From assembly GCF_001552175.1 (NCBI RefSeq), contig NZ_BCQR01000004.1, positions 62,001 through 126,000 on the forward strand: a stretch of 64,000 nucleotides of DNA, read 5' to 3'. The notes below the pieces were generated by a model, which worked only from the letters and a program-made list of their open reading frames with translations, searched no databases and was not told where the DNA came from. A program made the translations under genes and the position numbers. Of the stretch, positions 31,995 to 43,162 are shown in pieces. Origin of the DNA: Actinomadura kijaniata NBRC 14229 (lineage in GTDB: Bacteria > Actinomycetota > Actinomycetes > Streptosporangiales > Streptosporangiaceae). Every line of letters starts with the position of its first letter. Position 1 is the first letter of the stretch.

Positions 31995-32324
31995 CCGGGC
32001 ACCTTCCTCTGGCCGCGGTCACGCGGCGCTTCCTTCCGTGTCCCCCGGGCAACGGGGAGATGATGGAACATCTTCCCATTCCGTCCGGGCACTGCCCACA
32101 CCCCCGCCCGGCGGGACGGGAATGAACGTAGGCTCGGAACGGTAATTCTCAATGGGTGTGCCCCGGGGGCTTGTTCCCGGCGGCGCAGCGAATACCGTGG
32201 GACACACGTTTCGGGGTGTCCGAGGGCCGTCGCAGGCGGTTCCCGGGCGCATGTCTGTAGGGGGAGCGGAGGCCGTGATGCCGGTGCCGTCGGTCACGCC
32301 GGAGTCGACCAGGGAGCCGACCCC
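31995..32324. other. Divergent intergenic region, no gene seen
   Basis: About 330 bases between divergent plsC and the next gene. It should carry both promoters. TAGGCT near 32131 is a possible -10 hexamer, and AGGGAG (32311-32316) is the ribosome site of the plus-strand gene. I see no coding signal, long repeat or RNA motif. Confidence 0.5.
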
Positions 32325-33161
32325 GTGAATCGCCGTGGCAATGGACTGTCGGCCGACGCCTACGCCCCGCTGGCCGATCTGGCGCCGGACCTGGCCGACG
32401 CGATGCTGACCGCCCTGCGGGAGGCCGGGATCGCCGCCTACGCCCTGTCCGAGCAGGACGTGGACCGGCTGTACGTGGACGTCGCGATGAAGCCGACGGC
32501 CGAGGGCGTGCTGCGCGCGCACCTGCCCCGGCAGGGTGAGCCCGACCCGCTGGAGCAGACCGGGGACGCCGACGACGGCGCCGACGGCGCGGCCACCGGC
32601 GGGCAGCCCACCGGGCCGCAGCCGACCGGGACCCTGACCACCGGGCCGCAGAGCCCGGTCGGCGGCGACGCCGCCGGCGCGGGCGACGGCGGGCGGGCCG
32701 ACGAGCGCGACGAGGACGCCATCTGGGCGGAGATCGTCGCGGGCTACGACGCCGTCCACGAGGGCGACCGGGTGCCCTGGCCGGACGAGGAGAACATCGA
32801 CGAGCCCGCCGCGCGCGACGAGCCGCGCGAGGGCGAGGACCGCACCGGCCGGTTCCCGGACGCCCGGGTGATCCGCGCGGCCCACGACGACGAGGACGAC
32901 TACCCGCCCGCGCCCGACGAAGAGGGCCACTACGTGCCCCCGGCCCCGCCGCCGCTGCCCAGCGCCGACCCCCTCACCAAGGGCGCCTGGATCGCGCTGG
33001 TCGGCGGGCCGCTGTACCTGCTGCTGACGGTGCTGCTGAGCTGGCACGTTCCGGGCTGGGCGGCGTTCCTGGCGGTGGCGGCGTTCATCGGCGGCTTCGT
33101 CACGCTGGTGCTGCGGATGGGCGACGAGCCGCGCGACGACGACGACGGCGCGGTCATCTGA
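32325..33161 (+). CDS. Actinobacterial membrane protein of unknown function
   Basis: 278 residues from GTG 32325. The N-terminal 70 residues (DAYAPLADLAPDLADAMLTAL, then AGIAAYALSEQD and VDRLYVDVAM) look folded and helical; residues 75-230 are acidic and disordered, with short repeats (TGGQPTGPQPTG, TTGPQSP) and a DRVPWPDEENID motif. The C-terminus has two membrane helices (IALVGGPLYLLLTVLLSWHV and AAFLAVAAFIGGFVTLVLRM) and an acidic end. Similar proteins recur beside plsC/glkA in actinomycetes. No function can be assigned. Confidence 0.8.
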   Translation: MNRRGNGLSADAYAPLADLAPDLADAMLTALREAGIAAYALSEQDVDRLYVDVAMKPTAEGVLRAHLPRQGEPDPLEQTGDADDGADGAATGGQPTGPQPTGTLTTGPQSPVGGDAAGAGDGGRADERDEDAIWAEIVAGYDAVHEGDRVPWPDEENIDEPAARDEPREGEDRTGRFPDARVIRAAHDDEDDYPPAPDEEGHYVPPAPPPLPSADPLTKGAWIALVGGPLYLLLTVLLSWHVPGWAAFLAVAAFIGGFVTLVLRMGDEPRDDDDGAVI

Positions 33162-33195
33162 CCCCCGGCCGTCCGGTGATCGAGGCCCCGGACGG

Positions 33196-33897
33196 CTAGG
33201 GCAGGCGGAGTTCGGCCAGTACCGGTCGGTGGTCGGTGGCCTTGGGGTACAGCTCGACCGGCGCGGGCGGGCCGGGCACGCCGCAACCGGCGACCTCGAT
33301 CCGCGGATCGACGAAGATCCCGTCGATGCGGCGGCGCGGCGCGGCCGACGAGAACGTCAGCTCCTCCCCCGCCGGGGCGACGGCGTACCCGTCCTGGAAG
33401 CGGCCCGCCAGCAGCGCCCAGGAGTCGCCGCCGGGCTCCTGGTTGACGTCCCCGGCGACCAGCATCGGCGCGCGGTGCCGCCGCCCGGCGCGCTCCAGCA
33501 GCGCCAGCACCTGGCGGGTGTGGGCGCGGCGCGGCGCGTCCACCAGGTCCAGATGGGTGCTGGCCGCCACCAGCCGCGCCCCCTCGACCTCCAGCGCCGC
33601 GATCGCCAGGCCCCGCCGGTGCAGCCCCGGCACCCGGTGGAGCAGGTGGAACTCGCGGGCGACGGGCGTGACGCGCGGCCCGGCCAGCACCGCCAGCCCG
33701 CAGGCGCGCCGCCCGGCGGCGACGGTCATCCCGCACGCGGCGGCCAGCCGGCGGCGCTTGCCCCACCAGCCCCAGAACCGCGGGACCTCCTGGAGGCACA
33801 GCACGTCGGGCCGCAGCGCCCGCACCACGCGGACCAGCGCGTCCGGGTCGTCACGCAGCGAACGGATGTTGTAGCTGACGACCCGGAGCACGGGCAT
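33196..33897 (-). CDS. Endonuclease/exonuclease/phosphatase (EEP) family hydrolase
   Basis: 233 residues from ATG 33897. EEP-fold signatures: RVVSYNIRSLRDD at the start, VLCLQEVPRFWG (metal-binding Glu), ASTHLDLVDAPRRAHTRQ, VAGDVNQEPGG, and DHRPVLAELRLP at the end (catalytic His). The fold cleaves phosphodiesters in DNA, inositol phosphates or lipids. No signal peptide, so it is cytoplasmic. It is 13 nt downstream of glucokinase on the same strand and probably co-transcribed with it. Confidence 0.92.
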   Translation of the reverse strand: MPVLRVVSYNIRSLRDDPDALVRVVRALRPDVLCLQEVPRFWGWWGKRRRLAAACGMTVAAGRRACGLAVLAGPRVTPVAREFHLLHRVPGLHRRGLAIAALEVEGARLVAASTHLDLVDAPRRAHTRQVLALLERAGRRHRAPMLVAGDVNQEPGGDSWALLAGRFQDGYAVAPAGEELTFSSAAPRRRIDGIFVDPRIEVAGCGVPGPPAPVELYPKATDHRPVLAELRLP

Positions 33898-33910
33898 GGC
33901 GTCTCGCTCC

Positions 33911-34855
33911 TCAGAGGCGGGCCAGGTCGGCGGCGCCGACGATGCCGGCGGCCGAGCCGAGCTCGGCGATGCGGATCTCCGGCTCCGGCCGGTGGCCGCG
34001 TCCGGTCAGCGCGTTGTGGAACGCCGCGCGCACCGGGTCCAGCAGCAGGTCCCCGGCGTCGGACAGGCCGCCGCCGATGATGAACAGGCCGGGGTCGAGG
34101 ATCGCGGTGAGGTCGGCCAGGCCCTGCCCGGCCCACTTGGCGACGGTGCGGAAGCACTCCAGCGCGGCCGGATCGCCCTCGCGGGCCGCCTGGGTGATCT
34201 CCGGGCCGCTGATGCCCTCGGGGCTGCCCTCGCCCAGCTCCAGCAGCCGGCCGGCCATCGCCGGGGACACCCGGGCCAGCTCGCGGGCCTCGTGCAGCAG
34301 GGCGTTGCCGCTGGCGTACTGCTCCCAGCAGCCGCGGTTGCCGCAGCCGCAGCGGCGGCCGTCGGGCACCACCCGGAAGTGGCCGACCTCGGCGCCGATG
34401 CCGAACCGTCCCCGGTACAGCTCGCCGTCGATGATGATGCCGCCGCCGATCCCGGTGCCCAGGGTGACCAGCACGATGAAGTCGTGGCCCCGGCCGGCGC
34501 CGAACCGCGCCTCGCCCCAGGCGGTGGCGTTGGCGTCGTTCTCCACCACCACCGGCAGCCCGACCCGGTCCTCGACCTTCTGCTTGATGGGCTCGTCGCG
34601 CCAGGCCAGGTTGGGCGCGAACAGCACGGTGGAGCGCGTCTCGTCGACGAACCCGGCGGTGCCCAGGCCGACCGCGACGACGTCCTCGAACTTGCCCTTG
34701 AGCAGGTCGACGACCTCGGCGATGACCTCGGCGGTCTCCGCCGGGTCGGTGGAGGGCGTGGGCCGCCGCACCTTCTCCAGGATCGTCCCCCGGTCGTCGA
34801 CGACGCCCGCGGCGACCTTGGTGCCGCCCACATCCACGCCGATGGTCAGGGCCAT
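33911..34855 (-). CDS. glkA: ROK-family glucokinase
   Basis: 314 residues from ATG 34855. It phosphorylates glucose with ATP. Motifs: TIGVDVGGTKVAAG (phosphate loop), VVENDANATAWGE (catalytic Asp), LVTLGTGIGGGII, GAEVGHFRVV, and the ROK zinc site RCGCGNRGCWEQYASG. In streptomycetes GlkA at this locus also mediates carbon-catabolite repression, and the neighbours (plsC, macRS, SRPBCC) are the same here. Length and motifs are complete. Confidence 0.96.
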   Translation of the reverse strand: MALTIGVDVGGTKVAAGVVDDRGTILEKVRRPTPSTDPAETAEVIAEVVDLLKGKFEDVVAVGLGTAGFVDETRSTVLFAPNLAWRDEPIKQKVEDRVGLPVVVENDANATAWGEARFGAGRGHDFIVLVTLGTGIGGGIIIDGELYRGRFGIGAEVGHFRVVPDGRRCGCGNRGCWEQYASGNALLHEARELARVSPAMAGRLLELGEGSPEGISGPEITQAAREGDPAALECFRTVAKWAGQGLADLTAILDPGLFIIGGGLSDAGDLLLDPVRAAFHNALTGRGHRPEPEIRIAELGSAAGIVGAADLARL

Positions 34856-34942
34856 GTACGCTTCCTCCTCCTCACGCGCCCGCTGACGCGGCCGCGCGCC
34901 GCACCGCGGCGTCTCCCCTGTGGGATACCCGTCGGCACGGTG

Positions 34943-35344
34943 CTACCCGATGTCGATGGGGTCACCGCCGGCGGCGGGCCCCGGCCGGCCGTCCTCCGGC
35001 CGTGCCTGTGACGTCGCCCCCGGCCGCCGGCCCGGCTCGCGGGTGCGCTCGTAGGCCGCCACCACGTCCAGCGCCGCCGCCGCCAGGGCCGCCCCGGCCT
35101 GCCGGACGTGGCGTCCGACGTCGGGCCCGGACTCGCGCGCCATCGCGATGGCGCGGCAGATCGGGCAGTTGCGGCACTCGGGCGCGCCGGTGGCGATGTG
35201 CGGGTCCTCGGTCACGGCCCGGCTCCACACGTCGTCCGCGCCGGTCCCGGCGCCGCCGGTCCCGGATCCGCCGGTCAGGCGCCTGCGCAGGACGTCGAAG
35301 AGCTTGGCCGCCTCGTCGAGGACGTCGCCCGGCTGCTCGGTCAT
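34943..35344 (-). CDS. Small protein with a CxxCxxC motif, unknown function
   Basis: 133 residues from ATG 35344 (an in-frame ATG at 35359 is possible). The N-terminus is helical (DVLDEAAKLFDVLRRRL), a Gly/Thr linker follows, then ATGAPECRNCPICRAIAMARE, whose CRNCPIC could hold a metal or iron-sulfur cluster. It continues with a helix (VRQAGAALAAAALDVVAAYER) and a Pro/Arg-rich tail. It lies between glkA and the SRPBCC gene on the same strand. No family function is known to me. Confidence 0.8.
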   Translation of the reverse strand: MTEQPGDVLDEAAKLFDVLRRRLTGGSGTGGAGTGADDVWSRAVTEDPHIATGAPECRNCPICRAIAMARESGPDVGRHVRQAGAALAAAALDVVAAYERTREPGRRPGATSQARPEDGRPGPAAGGDPIDIG

Positions 35345-35409
35345 GAGAACATTGTCCATCCGTCGTCGGGGTGGAACGGTACCGCCCCACCCGGGCCATC
35401 GATGATTAC

Positions 35410-35841
35410 TCAGCCCTCGACGTGCCGTTTCAGTCCCTTGAGGGCCGAATCGATGATCCGCTTCTCGGCCTTGCGCTTGACCATCCCGATCATCGAGACC
35501 TTCAGGTCCACCGCCAGCTCGTAGGTCACCTCGGTGCCGTCCCCGGCCTCGGCCAGCAGGTAGGAGCCGTGCAGGTTGGAGATCATCGCGCCGGCGCCGA
35601 CGGTCTCCCAGCGCACCGCGGTGTCGCCGTCCCAGGTGTAGGCCAGGTCGACGGTGTCGTTGATCGGGCCCATCGAGATGGTCATGCGCGCGCGGGACGC
35701 CCGGCCGTCGTCCCCGGTCCCGCCCACCTCGAACCGTACGCCGCTGGTCCACTCCGGGTACGCCTCAAGATCAGCGATCACCGCCATGATCTCGGCCTTT
35801 CCGGCCTTGATGGTGATGGAGGAACTCGTCCGGTCGGCCAT
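35410..35841 (-). CDS. SRPBCC-fold (polyketide cyclase/START-like) protein
   Basis: 143 residues from ATG 35841. Helix-grip fold pattern: SSITIKAGKAEIMAVIADLEAY split around the first helix, YPEWTSGVRFEV, TVDLAYTWDG, VRWETVG, GTEVTYELAVDLK, and a long C-terminal helix (AEKRIIDSALKGL). The family binds hydrophobic ligands. The mycobacterial homologue at this position is Rv2185c, part of a conserved group near fadD15. Its ligand is unknown. Confidence 0.92.
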   Translation of the reverse strand: MADRTSSSITIKAGKAEIMAVIADLEAYPEWTSGVRFEVGGTGDDGRASRARMTISMGPINDTVDLAYTWDGDTAVRWETVGAGAMISNLHGSYLLAEAGDGTEVTYELAVDLKVSMIGMVKRKAEKRIIDSALKGLKRHVEG

Positions 35842-35929
35842 GCTCGCCCTCGTCTCTTCCTCTGCCGGTCAACGCGCCCGCTCGGGGGCGCCGGAGGCTC
35901 CGGGGACCCTCCGGGGATCTCAGTATCTT

Positions 35930-36697
35930 TCACACCGTCAGGACGTAGGGGGTGCCGCGCCCCCGGAAGTGCCCGACGTTGACGCACTCGGTGCGGCCGA
36001 CGCGCATGCGGGCCGCCAGGGGCTGGTGCACGTGCCCGAACAGCGCGTAGCGCGGCTGGACCCGGCGGATCAGGTCGAGCACCGCCTCGCTGCCGCGCTC
36101 GAACCGCCGCGCCACCGTGTCGTACAGCAGGTCGGGGACGGCGGGCGGGATGTGGGTGCACAGCACGTCCACCTCGCCCAGCGCCTCGACCTTGGCGGCG
36201 TACACGTCGTCGTCCAGCTCGTAGGGGGTGCGGTACTCGGTGCGCAGCCCGCCGCCGACGAACCCGAACCGCAGGCCGCCGATCTCGACGGTCTCGCCGT
36301 CCAGCACGTGGTGGCCCTCGCGCAGGTAGTCCCGCCACATGCTCGGGATGTCGACGTTGCCGTAGGTGAGGTAGGCGGGGGTCGGCATCGCGTCGAACAG
36401 CTCGGCGTACTGGCGGCGCACGGCGCGTTCGATGTGCGGCCAGGCCTCGCCGTCCAGGGACGCCCACATCCGCCGGGAGAACTCGCGGGCCTCCTCGAAC
36501 CGCTTGGCGGTGCGCAGCGCGATGAAGCGGTCGGCGTTCTCCTGCCCGAACAGGTCGGCGAAGATGCCCTGACCGTGGTCGGAGTAGTCGATGAACAGGA
36601 TCAGGTCGCCCAGGCAGATGAGCGCGTCCGCTCCGTCCCCCGCGCGTTTCAGTGCGTCCGCGCGGCCGTGGACGTCACTCACCACATGGATCCGCAT
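35930..36697 (-). CDS. Metallophosphoesterase
   Basis: 255 residues from ATG 36697. Calcineurin-like di-metal signatures: SDVHGRADAL, LICLGDLILFIDYSD, YLTYGNVDIP (GNxD variant of GNH), DVLCTHIPPA and ALFGHVHQPLAAR. A helical insertion lies between the second and third motifs. No signal peptide. The substrate may be phosphomonoester or phosphodiester. It lies downstream of cutC, 63 nt away and on the same strand. Confidence 0.92.
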   Translation of the reverse strand: MRIHVVSDVHGRADALKRAGDGADALICLGDLILFIDYSDHGQGIFADLFGQENADRFIALRTAKRFEEAREFSRRMWASLDGEAWPHIERAVRRQYAELFDAMPTPAYLTYGNVDIPSMWRDYLREGHHVLDGETVEIGGLRFGFVGGGLRTEYRTPYELDDDVYAAKVEALGEVDVLCTHIPPAVPDLLYDTVARRFERGSEAVLDLIRRVQPRYALFGHVHQPLAARMRVGRTECVNVGHFRGRGTPYVLTV

Positions 36698-36760
36698 GGA
36701 CCGACTCTAATGGCGCGTCACGCGCCCCCGCGCGGCGCGTCGCGCCCGGACCACCCGGGG

Positions 36761-37492
36761 TCAGTCCCGCGCGGCCGCCGCCACCAGCGTCCGCCACTCG
36801 CGGACCAGCGCCGCGTCCACCGGCCGCTCCCAGGAGCCGTCGGGCCGCACGGCCGTCCCCACGTGGAACTTGCCGACGCCGGCCGCCGCCAGCACCGCCA
36901 CGTGCTTGCGGCGCAGCCCCCCGCCCGCCATGATCAGTCCGGCCGCGGCGGGGTCCTCGGCGGCGCGCCGGACCAGGGTCTCCACCCCGGCGTCCACGCC
37001 GCGCGGCGATCCGGCCGTCAGCACCGTGTCCATGCCGCCGTCCATGCCGCTGTCCGCGCCGCCGGAGCCCTCGGCCAGGTCGCGCACCACGGGCCAGGCG
37101 GCGGCGGGGTCGGCGGCGTGGTCCAGGGCCCGGTGGAACGTCCACGGCAGCGGCGCCACCACCGTCGCGATCTTGCCGGTGGCGGCGGTGTCGACGTTGC
37201 CGAACGAGTCCAGGAAGCCCAGCACGAACCCGTCCGCGCCCGCCTCCCGCAGGTCCTCGGCGGCGCGCCGCAGCCGGTCCAGCTCGGGGCCGGTGGTGCG
37301 GAAGCCCGAGTTGGCGCGCAGCATCACCCGCATCGGCAGCGATGTGACCTGTCTCATCCTGGCCACGACCTCCGGGTCGGGGGTGAGCCCGTCGGCCACC
37401 ATATCGGCGACCACCTCGACGCGGTCGGCCCCGCCCTCCTGCGCCGCCCGCGCGTCGGCCACGGTCAGCGCGATCACCTCGAGCAGCGGCAT
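36761..37492 (-). CDS. cutC: CutC family protein
   Basis: 243 residues from ATG 37492, chosen over ATG 37513 because AGGGGGA lies between them at good spacing. TIM-barrel CutC hallmarks: LLEVIALTVADARAAQEGGADRVE (split: EVIALTVADA, GGADRVE), RVMLRAN, GADGFVLGFLD, PLPWTFHRALD, VLTAGSP and IMAGGGLR. CutC was named for copper tolerance, but its enzymatic role is unclear. The leading part of the operon with the metallophosphoesterase. Confidence 0.9.
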   Translation of the reverse strand: MPLLEVIALTVADARAAQEGGADRVEVVADMVADGLTPDPEVVARMRQVTSLPMRVMLRANSGFRTTGPELDRLRRAAEDLREAGADGFVLGFLDSFGNVDTAATGKIATVVAPLPWTFHRALDHAADPAAAWPVVRDLAEGSGGADSGMDGGMDTVLTAGSPRGVDAGVETLVRRAAEDPAAAGLIMAGGGLRRKHVAVLAAAGVGKFHVGTAVRPDGSWERPVDAALVREWRTLVAAAARD

Positions 37493-37753
37493 GGCTCGGT
37501 CCCCCTGGGTCACCTGGGCTTTTCCAGATCAAGGTTAGGCGGTCCCGGCGCCGCGCCCCGGCGCGCCCGGCGGACCTTTGCCCGTCGTTGACCCCCCGCG
37601 GCGCGGTCCGGCGGCCACGGTCCGTGACGGCGGCGGGCACGTAGGCTGTCACCTGGGCTGACCAGCAGAGCCGTTGCTACCCATGGGTATCTTCCCGGGC
37701 CGGATGCCTGTACCGTCGTCCCCGCCGTATGCAGTGACAACCGAGGAGTGGCA

Positions 37754-39541
37754 GTGCGCGAGTTCAGCGTCCCCGCCATGGTGGAGGTATCCGATTCCAC
37801 CAATCTGACCGACGCGCCCTTCACCCGAGCCGACCGGGAACCCGGCCGGATCGTGCTCCGCCGCAAGGACGGCGACGCGTGGCGCGCGGTGACCGCCGGC
37901 GAGTTCGCCGCCGAGGTGTCCCGGGTGGCCAAGGGCCTGGTCGCCGCCGGGATCGAGCCGGGCGACCGGGTCGCGCTGATGTCGCGGACCCGCTACGAGT
38001 GGACCGTTCTCGACTACGCCATCTGGGCGGCGGGCGCGGTCACCGTCCCGGTCTACGAGACCTCCTCCGCCGAGCAGGTGGAGTGGATCATCGGGGACTC
38101 CGGGGCCCGGGCCGTGTTCGCCGAGACCGGCGCGCACCTGGCCACCGTCGCCGAGGTCCGGGACCGGCTCCCGGGCCTCGCGCACGTCTGGGGCATCGAC
38201 GCCGGGGACGTCGACACCGTCGCCGCCGGCGGCGCGGAGGTGTCCGACGAGACCCTCGCCGAGCGCCGCCGGTCCCGCACCGCCGCCGACGTCGCCACCC
38301 TCGTCTACACCTCCGGCACCACCGGCCGCCCCAAGGGCTGCGAGATCACCCACGGGAACCTGGTACTGACCAGCCGCAACGCCGTCCAGGGCGCGATCGC
38401 CGAGATCGCCGTGGACGGCAGCTCCACGCTGCTGTTCCTGCCGCTGGCGCACGTGTTCGCCCGCCTCATCCAGGTCGCGTGCATCGAGGGCGCGATCGTG
38501 CTGGGCCACAGCGACATCCCGAACCTGCTGCCGGACCTGGCGAGCTACCGGCCGACGTTCCTGCTGGCCGTGCCGCGCGTGTTCGAGAAGGTCTACAACG
38601 GCGCCGAGCAGAAGGCCATCGCGGGCGGCAAGGGCAAGATCTTCGCCGCCGCCGCCGAGACCGCCATCGCCTACAGCAAGGCCCTGGACACCGGCGGCCC
38701 CGGCCTCGGGCTGAAGGTCAGGCACGCGGTGTTCAACAAGCTGGTCTACGGCAAGCTGCGCGAGGCCGTCGGCGGGCGCGTCCAGTACGCGGTGTCGGGC
38801 GGCGCGGCCCTCGGCGAGCGCCTCGGCCACTTCTTCCGCGGCGTCGGCATCGTCATCCTGGAGGGCTACGGCCTCACCGAGACCACCGCCCCCGTCACCG
38901 TCAACCGGCCCTCCGCCATGAAGGTCGGCACGGTCGGCCAGCCGATCCCCGGCACGACCATCCGGATCGCCGAGGACGGCGAGGTGCTGGCCAAGGGCGT
39001 GCCGGTCTTCGCGGGCTACTGGAACAACGAGTCCGCCACCAAGGAGGCCCTGGAGGACGGCTGGTTCCGCACCGGCGACCTGGGCTCGCTGGACGCCGAC
39101 GGCTTCCTGAAGATCACCGGCCGGAAGAAGGAGATCCTGGTCACCGCGGGCGGCAAGAACGTCGCGCCCGCCCCGCTGGAGGACCGGCTGCGCGCCTGTC
39201 CGCTGATCAGCCAGGCGCTGGTGCTCGGCGACGGCCGCAAGTTCATCTCCGCGCTGATCACGCTGGACGAGGAGGCCCTCGGCCCGTGGAAGGAGCAGCA
39301 CGGCAAGCCCGCCGCCATGACGGTCGAGGAGCTGCGCAACGACCCCGACGTCATCGCCGAGATCGAGGCCGCCGTGGCCGACGCCAACAAGTCGGTCTCG
39401 CACGCCGAGGCGATCAAGAAGTACCAGATCCTCGGCGTGGACTTCAGCGAGGAGGCCGGGCACGTGACCCCGAGCCTGAAGGTCCGCCGGCACGCGGTCC
39501 TCAAGGACTTCGCCGACGAGATCGACGCCCTCTACTCCTGA
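37754..39541 (+). CDS. Long-chain fatty-acid-CoA ligase (FadD15-like), copy 1
   Basis: 595 residues from GTG 37754 (GAGGAG five nt upstream; a GTG at 37748 overlaps that site). It activates fatty acids as acyl-adenylates and transfers them to CoA. ANL-family motifs: VYTSGTTGRPKGCE (ATP loop), LPLAHVFARL, EGYGLTETTAP, GWFRTGDLG, KITGRKKEILVTAGGKN. Mycobacterial fadD15 (Rv2187) has the same neighbours (SRPBCC upstream, pimB downstream). A close paralogue follows in tandem, and a 10-bp hairpin separates them. Confidence 0.95.
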   Translation: MREFSVPAMVEVSDSTNLTDAPFTRADREPGRIVLRRKDGDAWRAVTAGEFAAEVSRVAKGLVAAGIEPGDRVALMSRTRYEWTVLDYAIWAAGAVTVPVYETSSAEQVEWIIGDSGARAVFAETGAHLATVAEVRDRLPGLAHVWGIDAGDVDTVAAGGAEVSDETLAERRRSRTAADVATLVYTSGTTGRPKGCEITHGNLVLTSRNAVQGAIAEIAVDGSSTLLFLPLAHVFARLIQVACIEGAIVLGHSDIPNLLPDLASYRPTFLLAVPRVFEKVYNGAEQKAIAGGKGKIFAAAAETAIAYSKALDTGGPGLGLKVRHAVFNKLVYGKLREAVGGRVQYAVSGGAALGERLGHFFRGVGIVILEGYGLTETTAPVTVNRPSAMKVGTVGQPIPGTTIRIAEDGEVLAKGVPVFAGYWNNESATKEALEDGWFRTGDLGSLDADGFLKITGRKKEILVTAGGKNVAPAPLEDRLRACPLISQALVLGDGRKFISALITLDEEALGPWKEQHGKPAAMTVEELRNDPDVIAEIEAAVADANKSVSHAEAIKKYQILGVDFSEEAGHVTPSLKVRRHAVLKDFADEIDALYS

Positions 39542-39595
39542 GGACCCGGTAGCGCCGACGTCACCGGATCCTTACTCCCACCTGGGGATATTCTC

Positions 39596-39621
39596 GGCGG
39601 GGAGGGATCTTCCTCCCCGCC
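39596..39621 (+). terminator. 10-bp hairpin between tandem fadD genes
   Basis: GGCGGGGAGG (39596-39605) pairs perfectly with CCTCCCCGCC (39612-39621) around GATCTT. It ends 24 nt before the second gene's start, so it may terminate the first transcript or regulate the second leader. Confidence 0.6.
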
Positions 39622-39645
39622 CAGACCCCCGGCAGGAGTGATCGC

Positions 39646-41393
<1,748 letters not shown>

Positions 41394-41409
<16 letters not shown>

Positions 41410-42044
41410 CCGACCAGGCCGTGCTCGTAGGCCAGGATCACCAGCTGCACCCGGTCGCGCACCCCGAGCTTGGTGATGGCCCTGGTCACATGCGTCTTGA
41501 CGGTCAGCGGACTGATCACCAGGGCGGCGGCGATCTCGTCGTTGGACAGCCCGGTGGCGATGAGCCGCACCACCTCGGCCTCGCGGGCGGTGAGGGCGCC
41601 GAGGTCGGCCGAGGGCCGGGGCCGGCCGGCGAACCGCTCCACCACGCGGCGGGTGACGCCGGGCGACAGCAGCGAGTCGCCCGCCGCCACGACGGCGACC
41701 GCCCGGCGCAGCTCGTCCGGCTCCACCTCCTTGGTCAGGAACCCGCTGGCCCCGGCGCGCAGCGCCTCGAAGACGTGCTCGTCGGTGTCGAACGTCGTCA
41801 GGATGACCACCCGGACGGCGGGCAGCGCGGCCAGGATCCGCCGGGTCGCCTCGATGCCGTCCATGCCCGGCATCCGGATGTCCATCAGCACCACGTCGGG
41901 CTCCAGCCGGGCCGCCTCCCGCACGGCCCGCTCGCCGGTCGCGGCCTCGCCGACCACGGCGATCCCCTCGGCGCGGGCGAGCAGGGCGCGGAACCCGGCC
42001 CGGACCAGGGACTGGTCGTCGACCAGCAGCACGTTGATCGTCAT
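41394..42044 (-). CDS. NarL/LuxR-type response regulator
   Basis: 216 residues; ATG 42044 overlaps the kinase stop by four nt (ATGA). Receiver: VLLVDDQSLVRAGF, VVLMDIRMPGMDG, SGFLTKEVEPDELRRAV; HTH: LTAREAEVVRLIATGLSNDEIA, TVKTHVTRAITKLGV. It is the partner of the kinase at 42041-43162. Target genes are unknown; the DUF998 membrane protein upstream is in the same operon. Its stop lies inside the end of the acyl-CoA ligase gene on the other strand. Confidence 0.95.
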
Positions 42045-43162
42045 GTCGGCGATCCCGCCCTGTCGGCGACCGCGCCGGCGGCCGTCCCGGCGACGGGCAG
42101 GACGGCGCGGACCGTGAAGCCGTCGCCGGAGGTCAGGTCCAGGGTGCCGTCGAGCGCGGCCACGCGCTCCCGCATCCCGGTCAGGCCGTGCCCCGCCGCG
42201 AACGCCGCCGGGCCCGCCCCGTCGTCGTTGACCTCCACCCGCAGCTCCCCCGCCCGCGCGGCCAGCCGCACGTCGAGCCGGGACGCCGCGGCGTGCCGCA
42301 GCGTGTTGGTGACGGCCTCGCGCACGATCCGGTAGGCGGCCACGCCCTGCGCGGCGGGCACCCCGTCCAGGTCGCCCTCCCGGTGGAGCGTCGCCGTCAG
42401 CCCGGCGGCCCGCGCCCGGTCCAGCAGGTCCGGCACCTCCGCCAGGCCCGCCGGGCCGTCGCGCAGGTCCCCGACGAACGCCTTGAGGTCCCGCATCGCC
42501 CGACCCCGGACCTCCATCGCGGTGCGCAGCGCCGCCCCCGCCTCCTCCGGGGAGTCCGCCAGGGCGTCGGCGGCCACGTGGAGGTGGACGCCGACGACGG
42601 CCAGGGTGTGCGCCACCACGTCGTGGACCTCGCGGGAGATCTCCAGGCGCTGTTCGGCCAGCCGGGCGCGCTCCTGGTCGACCAGGCGGGCCTCGTGCTC
42701 GTCCCGCCAGCGGCCGTACTGCCGCCGGGCGACGGCCCCGGTCATCACCAGCGCCAGCCACAGCGCCTCCACGCCGATCCGGGCGGCCGTCTCCGGGACG
42801 TCGGACGTCCCGGCCAGTTCCCGGGGCAGGCCGCACAGCAGGACCGCCACGCCGATCCCGGCGCTCCAGCCGGCGCGTCCCCGTGCCGCGGCGCTCGCCA
42901 GGGCGGGCGTGAGCGGCCACAGCCAGCCGCCCTCGAACAGGCCCGCCCACCGGTAGGCGACCATCACGGCGGCCGACGCCGCCAGCACCGCGACCGGGTG
43001 ACGCCTGCGGAACAGCATCGCCCCGCCCAGCAGCGCCGCCGGCGCGAGCGTGCCCTCGTAGGTGAGCGTCGCGCCCACCACGGCCGGGCCCGTGACCACG
43101 GCGACCGCCGTCAGCACGGCCAGGGCCGCGTCGACCAGCCGTTCCCGCGCCACCCGCGTCAT
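42041..43162 (-). CDS. Sensor histidine kinase (HisKA_3 family)
   Basis: 373 residues from ATG 43162, with GGAAGG upstream. Five to six N-terminal membrane helices (residues ~8-150), then the phosphorylation helix LEISREVHDVVAHTLAVVGVH, and an HATPase domain (REAVTNTLRHA, RVEVNDDGAGP, GHGLTGMRERVAAL). Cognate regulator overlaps its stop. Its start overlaps the stop of a 65-codon ORF made by a local triplication of the DUF998/kinase junction. Confidence 0.94.
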   Translation of the reverse strand: MTRVARERLVDAALAVLTAVAVVTGPAVVGATLTYEGTLAPAALLGGAMLFRRRHPVAVLAASAAVMVAYRWAGLFEGGWLWPLTPALASAAARGRAGWSAGIGVAVLLCGLPRELAGTSDVPETAARIGVEALWLALVMTGAVARRQYGRWRDEHEARLVDQERARLAEQRLEISREVHDVVAHTLAVVGVHLHVAADALADSPEEAGAALRTAMEVRGRAMRDLKAFVGDLRDGPAGLAEVPDLLDRARAAGLTATLHREGDLDGVPAAQGVAAYRIVREAVTNTLRHAAASRLDVRLAARAGELRVEVNDDGAGPAAFAAGHGLTGMRERVAALDGTLDLTSGDGFTVRAVLPVAGTAAGAVADRAGSPT